64,000 nt of DNA from Diphasiastrum complanatum (Eukaryota > Streptophyta > Lycopodiopsida > Lycopodiales > Lycopodiaceae), in contig CM055094.1 of assembly GCA_029204225.1 (NCBI GenBank), forward strand, positions 63,594,483-63,658,482, read 5' to 3'. Shown piece after piece: positions 57,301 through 64,000 of the stretch. Positions within the stretch are counted from its first letter, which is position 1. The number at the start of each line of letters is the position of its first letter. The notes below the pieces were generated by a model. It ran no database searches. It was not told where the DNA came from and saw only the letters and a list, made by a program, of their open reading frames with translations. Position numbers and translations under genes: made by a program.

Positions 57301-57695
57301 TGTATTATAAGTTTGTAGATAACTTTGTAATTATTCTTCTCATCTATGTAGATGATACCATTCTTTGTGGAAACAGTGAGAAGTTAGTTGAAGAAACTAA
57401 ACATGCACTTGGTACTGAGTTTAAAATGCAGGACTTAGGAGTTCTTCACTATATTCTAGGCCTTGAAATAGATTTTTGGAAAGGTCATGCATTTATAAGC
57501 CAAAGTAGATATGCACTTTCCATGCTCAGAAAATTTCATATGGAGAACTGTAAAGGCATAGATACACCTATGGAGCACACTGTAAAAGTTCCTATTAAAG
57601 ATGATGAAAAATCCTTTGTGGACATCACTCTTTATAGGAGTCTTATTGGCTCACTTATTTGGTTAACAGTGACTAGGCCTGATCTAAGCTTTTGT
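54382..57695 (+). pseudogene. Copia-E gag-pol, 3'-truncated
   Basis: The ATG at 54382 (MSSFGSHFLEHCERLTSSNY) begins Gag after a leader of about 760 bases. Gag lacks some 25 residues relative to Copia-N after EEEPA. CCHC is CFFCGKKGHYASNC near 55110-55150, followed by a frameshift. Protease is WWIDSGASSHMSS near 55280. Integrase has HKRLGHPSF...CEAC, LVHSDVHFSS, RSDSGGEYT and QQNGVVERKNR. RT is in good condition (KWVFRIKYNHDG, DYEDTFAPVAKM, FDVSNAFLNG, LYGLKQAPRSWY, YVDDTILCG, TRPDLSFCV). Lesions include stops at 54802 and 56455 and frameshifts near 55150, 55547 and 56700. Pol ends abruptly near 57695; RNase H and 3' LTR are missing. It is a relative of Copia-N, not of Copia-1/2. Confidence 0.93.
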
Positions 57696-57699
57696 GTTC

Positions 57700-58150
57700 T
57701 GCAAGCCCACAAGACGAATGAGAGGATTGATCAGATCCGCAACAAATCTTTTTGACATTTCTAATATAAATCTCAATGTTATAGCCAGTTGAAATATGCA
57801 AAATGGTGCAAATGATTGCAATTGTTCGAATCACAATGCCCAAGGCCATGGTGCTGCTCTCTGCTGGACATGTAAAGGATCGGGACTGTGGGCAGAGGGT
57901 TTCAGGATGGCCCAACAATGGCACAGAAGCACAGGATCTGACCTCTGACCTAGTGATGAGCGTTACGTTGCACTTGAGAGGAAGAAATGAGAGATGGATC
58001 TTGGAGAAGGAGGGACGGAGAGACAAAGAGCGAGACACAAAGAGAGGGAGGGAGAGGGAGAAAGCGACATTTGAATTTTGAATTGGGGAGGTGGGGCCAA
58101 GGGGAGGTGCAATATGCATGCATGGGAGGGGGCCATACATAGGGAGGAGG
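57700..58150. other. Non-coding flank after Copia-E, no gene recognised
   Basis: Sequence after the pol break is not copia-like. Purine-rich from about 57990 (agggagggagagggag). No conserved frame on either strand. Confidence 0.45.
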
Positions 58151-58152
58151 CC

Positions 58153-58258
58153 CCATACATGCATCCTCCTCCTCACTTTTTAGTTCAAAAAAGTGTATGC
58201 ATGGGTGAGGGGAGGAGGATGCCTGGCCCCCCCATACATATGCGCATGACATGCACAC

Positions 58259-58311
<53 letters not shown>

Positions 58312-58484
58312 TTTTGTTTATATATATGCATATCATATATCTATATATGTGTATATCTATATATATATAAAAACTTATGTACAGTTTTGCGCATGTGTAT
58401 GGGTGCACCCATGCATCCTCCTCCTCTCACCCATGCATGAGCTTTTTCTAACTAAAAAACTTGGGGAGGAGGATGCATGTATGG
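58153..58484. repeat. Fold-back element with a (TA)n core
   Basis: The left arm (58153-58266) and right arm (about 58368-58484) are inverted copies of each other. CATACATGCATCCTCCTCC on the left pairs with GGAGGAGGATGCATGTATGG on the right; inside, 'atgcatgggtgaggggaggaggatgc' pairs with its complement. Between them lie (TA)n 58267-58309 and TA-rich text. The transcript or single strand could form a hairpin of about 115 bp. Confidence 0.88.
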
Positions 58485-58960
58485 AGAATGTGCATATCCC
58501 CATTCATTTGCACATTGTGTGCATTGAGGGGTGGACCCCAAAAAGATTCCTCACCCCCTCCCTCTCAGTTACTAAATTCAAATACTTAAAGTTTGAAGTG
58601 AAGGTTTTATTTTCTTCACACACTTCAATGTGCTTTAAACTTTAGCCAATATTCTTTAGCACTTGGCTTTCTGATTTATTTTAAATTATCAAAGTTTTAC
58701 CCATAAATCATGACCACAAAAATTTTCTTGACTACCTTAAACTGGTTTTTTTTTTTCAATCCTTCAAATTCCTATCTTGGCCCGCCATTTTCAGGAATGT
58801 TTAACTACAAGCCCAAATTCACTAGCTTTAACTCTTAAATCGTTATCCACAAGCTTTTATCCATGGTCCAAAAAATGCACATTAAAAAAAAAAGGAGGGG
58901 GATGAGGGGAGTAAAAGAAACAATAAAAAGAGAAAAATAAGGGGGGAGAGGGGATTTGGA

Positions 58961-59188
58961 ACACACGTGCATGCACACACACGCACGCACGCACACACGT
59001 GTGAGTAAGTGAGTGTGTGTGTGCGTGCGCACACACGTGTGTGTGCGCGCGCGCATGCCTATGTGTGTGTGTGTGCGCCTATGTGTGTGTGCATGCACGT
59101 GTTCGTTGTGTGTGTGTGACTCCCAACACAACGAATGCGTGTGTGTGTGCGCGCATGTGCACACGCACACACACACACACACACGCAT
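58961..59188. repeat. Alternating purine-pyrimidine tract (CA/TG/CG)
   Basis: About 230 bp of almost pure alternating purine-pyrimidine sequence, including GTGTGCGCGCGCGCATGC and long (TG)n and (CA)n runs. It is also self-complementary (CA blocks followed by TG blocks), so Z-DNA or cruciform formation is plausible. Confidence 0.9.
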
Positions 59189-59281
59189 CTCCATATAAAA
59201 AACCTTTTGTGGATGAGATATATTGTATGAAGTATAGAGTCTAGAGTCCTTTTTTTTCCTTCTCTCTTTCCCACGGGCCCC

Positions 59282-59284
<3 letters not shown>

Positions 59285-59324
<40 letters not shown>
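59285..59324. repeat. (CT)n microsatellite, 40 bp
   Basis: Pure CT repeat. Confidence 0.97.
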
Positions 59325-59326
<2 letters not shown>

Positions 59327-59474
59327 CAGGCCGACCAACCACCCATAGAGGGAGGGAGGTCCCTCCATGCCCCTAAATAAAATAAAGAAGGTTAAAATGT
59401 TTGTGTGTGTAGATACATGAACAAGGGGGTGACTCCATTCCATTAAAAGTATATATATATCAATATTTACTCCT

Positions 59475-59501
59475 CACACACACACACACACACACACACA
59501 C
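59475..59501. repeat. (CA)n microsatellite
   Basis: Pure CA repeat, followed by CA-rich text to 59605. Confidence 0.95.
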
Positions 59502-59664
59502 CATTGACCACATAAATCACACACACCATCAAGCACAAATCATACACACAAATTCACATACACAGATAACACATGCACTCACGTACATACACACACATAC
59601 ATTGGCCACCCATCAACGACCATCGGCCGTCCATTGCCCGTCAATGAAAAGCACTCTTTACTAG

Positions 59665-59703
<39 letters not shown>

Positions 59704-59845
59704 TTATTTAAACTTATGTACAATTTTGTGCATTTGTATGGGTGCACCAAGCATCTCCTCCCCTCACCCATGCATGAGCTTCTTTTGAACTAAAAATTTA
59801 AAAAAAGAAGGTGCATGCATGGGGAGGAGGATGCATGGGGTTCCT
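59665..59845. repeat. (TA)n plus second copy of the fold-back right arm
   Basis: (TA)n at 59665-59704, then 'aaacttatgtacaattttg(t)gcat', 'gtatgggtgcacc', 'tcacccatgcatgagctt' and 'ggggaggaggatgcatgg'. This is a direct, diverged repeat of 58371-58484. The matching left arm is not present. Confidence 0.85.
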
Positions 59846-59989
59846 CCCCAGCCTCCACCAGGTTGGCAGCTCCTATTCAGTGGGATTTCAAGATAGCCAC
59901 CTTATAATTAATGAGTGAAACGGGCCACTTCATTCTCTCTCTATCAGGTTTGCTAATCACTATATCTCTTAGAGAGTGGCCTCTCTATC

Positions 59990-61085
59990 TCTTCGAGAGT
60001 GGCCTATCTCTCCCTCCCCTGCCCATTTTGAGTACACAATGCAATCATGGCATTCCAACAAACTATTTCGCGCTGAGGCAATCGGCCAAACAAATTCCTG
60101 GCATCATTCAAACTTCCACACTTGCCATACATGTTGATTAGAGCAGTTCCCACGACTACCTGTCCCTCACAGCCATTGTTTACGATGGAAAAATGAATAT
60201 CGTCCCTTCTCGAGAGCTAAAAGGCTTCATCTGATGAAAATATTCAAGGACGTCGTTGCCACGCCCATTCTGCGCAGAATGGGCATGGCAAGGATGTGAT
60301 AAGAGGCTGCAATCATCTCAGTCCAAGAAATGACATCCTGTTGAGGCATTTTGCAAAACACACTCATTGCATGATGAAGCCTCCCACATTTGCATGATGA
60401 AGCCTCCCACATTTGCTGTACATCTTGATGAGAGCTGTTCCTACATTTACCTCCTCCTGAAACCCACTGTCAACAATCTTAGCGTGGATCTCCATTCCCT
60501 TTTCAATGGCTAAGAGGCTTGCGCATGCATCGAGAATAAAAAAAAACGTACTTCGGTTTCCCAATCCTCTTCATCTGATGGAATAGTTCCAGGGCTTTCC
60601 TGCTGTGGCCATTCCGGGTGTAAGCTGCAATCATGGCATTCCACGAGATGACACTTCGATGGTGCATTTGGTGACATGGTTTGGCTTGTTGCCATGTCTC
60701 TGCATTTGAACATAGCAATCCAGAGCCTCCCTGCCATTGCCATGATTGTTGATAGCAAAAGCCTTGATGAGCAAAGTCAAGGAATACAAATTTCGCTTGG
60801 ATAAGGAGTCAAAAACGGATTGTGCTTCTTCCATGCTCCCACAATCCACATACATTCGGACAAGCCAATTCCCTATGAACACATTCCGATCATACTTGAG
60901 CATTTTTATGTGAGCATGCAAAACCCTGCCCTCTGGCAAGGCCTTAGCCTACCCACAACGCTTCAAGAGCGATGCCAAATCAGAAAAACTAGGCCTTTGG
61001 CTCAGTATCTGCTCAAGCCCAGCAGCCTCATTTTTGCACACACCAATGCTGTCTTTCACACAGGTTTGTGTCCATTTCTATTGCT
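59990..61085 (-). pseudogene. PLS-type pentatricopeptide repeat (PPR) pseudogene
   Basis: PPR proteins bind organelle RNA through helical repeats of about 35 residues. On the minus strand from about 61080 I read SFSDLASLLKRCG, a TAG, then LPEGRVLHAHIKMLKYDRNV, NWLVRMYVDCGSMEEAQSVF, LLIKAFAINNHGNGREAL; later SVISWNAMIAAYTRNGHSRK, ILDACASLLAIEKGMEIHAK, GTALIKMYSKCGRLHHA, MPQQDVISWTEMIAA, and finally GTALINMYGKCGSLNDARNL and REIVCWNAMIALCTQNG near 60000. Lesions: one stop; an internal deletion of perhaps 60 codons after GNKPNHVT near 60680; a frameshift in the A/T run near 60545; a 23-bp tandem duplication at 60368-60413. No E or DYW tail is visible. It has no organelle-targeting sequence that I can place. 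Confidence 0.9.
60368..60413. repeat. 23-bp tandem duplication in the PPR pseudogene
   Basis: TGCATGATGAAGCCTCCCAC plus ATT at 60368-60390 is repeated exactly at 60391-60413; the unit shifts the PPR frame after KCGRLHHA. Confidence 0.95.
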
Positions 61086-61297
61086 TATGATTGTTTCCCT
61101 TCCCACCATAGCCAAGACCTTCCACAACTCCCCATGATTTGTGATCACCCACAAGCCTACAAAATTGACTTCTACTTTTCCCACGCAATAATGCCAGCTT
61201 TGGATCCATAGCCACTAGAGCCTTAATCCTTCATTTCTGGACATTCATCCTAAATCTGTGTTGCCACAAAGTCAGGCAAAGATTTGAAAGGTGCTCA

Positions 61298-61880
61298 ATG
61301 CTTAGAGGGGCAAAATGCTCTCGGATTTTCAAAAATGCAAAGAAAATTGTTCCAGGTACAGTTTCGCAAAATTTGGCAGCATGTAATGGCGCATCTGGAG
61401 CGATTATGAACGATGATGCGGCTGCAGCTCTCATCCAATCACATTTCCGGGGATACATGGTGTGCCGACTGCTCTCACGGTTCCAAAAAGATCATCGAAT
61501 GCCATTACCGATTCTTGCATGATTACTGTAGCCAATGGAAGTTCTGCAAAAGCTGATTCCGATGCCCTACATTCGCTCCATATCGAGAATGAAGAATGCT
61601 CAAACAGTGCCGGATGACAAACGAATTGCAAACTTCCTTAATCTCGGATTTAAGGAACAGACTATCAAAAGCAAAACTGCAGTTAAATCCAGCTCGAAGT
61701 GCAAGAAAAGATCAAGCAAAGAAGGCATTGCAGAGAGAAGATCGAACCGAAACAGAAACAGATCTAGGCAATCGCACATTTGGTCAGAAGATAAAAACTT
61801 TGACGAAGCAACAAGAGATGATGATAGCCAAGAAAATTCTGAACGACTACCAAGTTTCAATTTCAGACCATCAATGATGA
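61298..61880 (+). pseudogene. IQ-motif (calmodulin-binding) gene remnant
   Basis: The first frame (61298-61522) contains DDAAAALIQSHFRGYMVCRL, a full IQ motif (IQxxxRGxxxR), the calmodulin-binding helix found in plant IQD, BAG and CAMTA-like proteins. It stops at 61522. A charged helical frame then follows at 61596-61877 (LISDLRNRLSKAKLQLNP, ARKDQAKKALQREDRTE, KIKTLTKQQEMMIAKKILND), reachable only by a frameshift; the first frame also reopens at 61535. An alternative is two exons of one gene, but no clean splice sites are evident. I do not assign a family beyond the IQ motif. Confidence 0.5.
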
Positions 61881-62089
61881 TCCAATCTCCCAAAAATCCA
61901 GAGCAATGTGAAGTTGAACGGATATCGAATGAAAGAAACAATGGTGTGTTTTGTTCTTCTATACAATTGGGTTCTGTGTTTGTTTGTTCTATTTATACTT
62001 ATGAATATAATGTGGGTAGGATTGTGTTTGAAGACAATTGCAAATTAGCATTCAATAAGGTTAGCTCAAGTTGATCTCAATTATGTACT

Positions 62090-62720
62090 ATGGAAATCCG
62101 AACCGGGCAGAATGGCCTTTGCCCGGCCCTTTCCATTGCGTAATGGATTTTTGGACCCTTTTTAAACCAATCCTTAGCTGCCACGTGGCAGGTGCAAGTA
62201 TATCAGCACTAAAAAATTTGAGACCAATCCGACGCTACCACATGGCAGACGCAGGCAAAATCTGCACTAAATTTGTTTTAAAAAAAAACCAGTGACTATT
62301 TTGCTTTTTAATCTGTTCAGAAATGGGCAAAATAGTCACCAAAATTCCATTACTTCACAAGAAATGCATTATTTCACAAGAAAGGTAGCTGGGAATAGTT
62401 TCAGTTTGCAAACCGTCCTTAACAGCCATACAAGAACATCGTATTGCAGCAAGCACTAAAAAACTTGCAACAAAAAGCAGCTGGAGTACACAAGCAATAA
62501 AGGTAATGGAAAAATCAGAAGTGAAATGTCAGTCTTCCTCTCAAAATGTCAGGTATCACATGGGCCCTGGGGCTGGGATCGCTGGCCATTTTTATAAGGC
62601 CCCCCCGTCTCAGTTTGGCCCTTGGTTGTTCGAGAGTTATTCTCATGCCATTAGTACTTTGCAATAGTTACAAGTTTCATATATATATATATCTATCTAT
62701 ATAATTAAAACTATTTTAGA
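62090..62720. other. Intergenic with a short degenerate tandem repeat
   Basis: 62167-62280 holds two diverged copies of about 58 bp ('accaatcc...gct(g)ccac(g/a)tggcag(g/a)...gcactaaa'). The first includes the 14-bp palindrome CTGCCACGTGGCAG (62178-62191) with a CACGTG core. CCGGGCA/TGCCCGG forms a small hairpin near 62102-62127. No gene seen. Confidence 0.6.
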
Positions 62721-63049
62721 GAGAGAATGTCGTCATGCCGTAAAAAATGTCACCACGCTCTGCCCACAACAAATTGTCACACTTTTTACAATGCGAAAAG
62801 CTAAAAAATGTGAGAAAGGTCCTACGCGTGTGAAAAAAATAACACATAGAAGCCATTTTTTTTCTATTTTTTGGGCGCACGCGCACAAACAATTTCAATT
62901 TTTTTTTCCCCCAGAGCTCTCTCTCCATCGGGCCTCCTTCATCTTCTTGCTCTCTTCTTTTTTATTGTATCCGCCAACTGCAATATCCATATCCATATCC
63001 ATGCTACAAGGTAAGGTTTGTAACTTAAGAAGCTTGAATCCTTTTGTTT

Positions 63050-63164
63050 ACGGTTACCTCACAAGAGTATTGAACTTGCCAGCCTTCTCAAGCACACTGA
63101 TCAGGTCCACCTGGCCTGTTGCGTTGTTACTAACACCAATAGGCATCAATATATGATCAATCTA
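63050..63164 (-). CDS. Possible fasciclin (FAS1)-domain exon
   Basis: The minus strand reads IDHILMPIGVSNNATGQVDL then ISVLEKAGKFNTLVR. This resembles the end of one FAS1 domain and the start of another in plant fasciclin-like arabinogalactan proteins (VIDHVLLP; ILEKAGxxxTLLRLL), which are secreted cell-wall glycoproteins. The segment is bounded by an acceptor (TTTTTTAG at about 63163) and a donor (GAG|GTAACC at about 63055). No neighbouring exon, signal peptide or GPI signal is recognised, so it may be an isolated or captured exon. The match is short. Confidence 0.35.
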
Positions 63165-63785
63165 AAAAATGGATATGTTATAAGAATAACTAGCGCTTCT
63201 TTCACTTTGCCAGGCTGAGTAATGTCTTCTTGGAGTTTAAGTTCGTTCATGTGGATGTAGCTCAGTTGAAGCCCTGCATGTTGATCTGCGGCAGGATGAG
63301 ACAGTTGCAGTGAACTGTCAGCTCAAATGGCATTACATCTCGGAACAATGACTCATGTTTGGAACTGAAGATACAAAAAGTTTGATGTCGTTTTTCTTTA
63401 AAAAAATAGTCTGCTTCTGTGTCAGGCTTCTTTTCACATCTTTTCACACTGTCAGACTTCTGTTGACATAATCGACTTGCTTTACATGTTCCTTTAAATA
63501 CATCTGTTGAGAAATGGGCCACATCTGCATTTTCACCTCTCAAGGCCTTTTAAAAGAGAATCCAAACCTTTACCATGTTAAGGATTAGCTAAGCTGATTA
63601 CTAAAGCTGCCTTAAGGAAGAATCACGGCCTCTTTTCCTCTGTGCGATGTGTATGGATTTCAACCTAGATCCCCCATGGCCGTAGGGCTTAGGAAAAAGT
63701 ACAGAGTGTTAGAGAGTTTCTTGAGGATATGGAAACTGCAAACTACAAACCGGTCCCTATGCAAACTGCAAACCACAAACCGCAT

Positions 63786-63787
<2 letters not shown>

Positions 63788-63867
<80 letters not shown>
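63788..63867. repeat. (CT)n microsatellite, 80 bp
   Basis: Pure CT repeat, followed by 'cgcggtccctatgtggcc'. Confidence 0.98.
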
Positions 63868-63869
<2 letters not shown>

Positions 63870-63900
63870 GGTCCCTATGTGGCCTAAATGCTCACTCACA

Positions 63901-64000
<100 letters not shown>

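Noticed and set aside
58835-59443. 202-codon minus-strand ORF over the CA/TG tract and CT repeat
   Set aside because: Composition is dictated by microsatellites (runs of ER, VC, TH); no conserved domain.
63250-63310. tRNA-like start 'gtggatgtagctcagttga'
   Set aside because: Resembles the D-arm of a tRNA, but no anticodon stem, T-arm (GGTTCGA) or closing acceptor stem follows at the right spacing.
63660-63899. 79-codon minus-strand ORF with an (ER)n run
   Set aside because: Microsatellite artefact.

Overview
This is a stretch of nuclear DNA from a land plant with a large, transposon-rich genome. The evidence is dense Ty1/copia LTR retrotransposons primed from initiator tRNA-Met (TGGTATCAGAGC next to LTR ends), Ty3/gypsy relics, a transposase-like gene with short GT-AG introns, a PLS-type pentatricopeptide repeat (PPR) pseudogene and long CT/TA/CA microsatellites. 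The PPR wording and CT tracts would suit a fern or another slowly purging, large-genome lineage, but the species is an inference I cannot confirm. I see no bacterial-type operons, CRISPR array, rRNA or convincing tRNA.

Layout. 0-3.6 kb: decayed Copia-1 (+), starting with a displaced scrap of its own pol. 3.6-11.4 kb: Copia-D (-), whose gag is split by Copia-N (3942-10372). Copia-N is nearly intact, with 655-bp LTRs, a perfect 5-bp target duplication and one in-frame stop in a roughly 1,317-codon gag-pol. Copia-D has a tandem array of primer-binding-site motifs. 12.4-16.3 kb: Ty3/gypsy reverse transcriptase (RT) and RNase H scraps, a CT tract, a GC-rich palindrome, a lone copia integrase scrap and an unknown ORF. 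16.3-25.4 kb: three minus-strand copia relics (A, B, C), with B and A joined head-to-tail through an LTR-LTR junction. 25.4-26.9 kb: a 21-bp minisatellite and a palindrome cluster. 26.9-31.7 kb: two unusual minus-strand genes. One is a transposase-like gene whose N-terminus resembles CACTA/EnSpm TNPD and whose remainder I cannot assign. The other is an unrecognised roughly 480-codon gene with its own TATA box. 31.7-43.8 kb: a degenerate repeat field split by Copia-2 (32572-41679), which itself carries a 3.6-kb nested composite (gypsy gag, unknown ORF, 239-bp LTR). 43.9-49.1 kb: telomere-like repeats, a broken unknown gene, an acidic ORF and Copia-G with its 3' LTR. 49.1-53.0 kb: AT-rich, nothing recognisable. 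53.0-57.7 kb: an RY-motif cluster and 3'-truncated Copia-E. 57.7-59.9 kb: a fold-back element with a TA core and long alternating purine-pyrimidine DNA. 60-64 kb: PPR pseudogene, IQ-motif gene remnant, a possible fasciclin (FAS1) exon and CT tracts.

How it fits together. Most coding capacity is mobile-element protein: Gag packages the RNA, protease matures the polyprotein, RT/RNase H copies the RNA and integrase inserts the copy. Only Copia-N looks recently active. The best candidate for something undescribed is the two-gene block at 26.9-31.7 kb. All coordinates of decayed elements are by-eye estimates.
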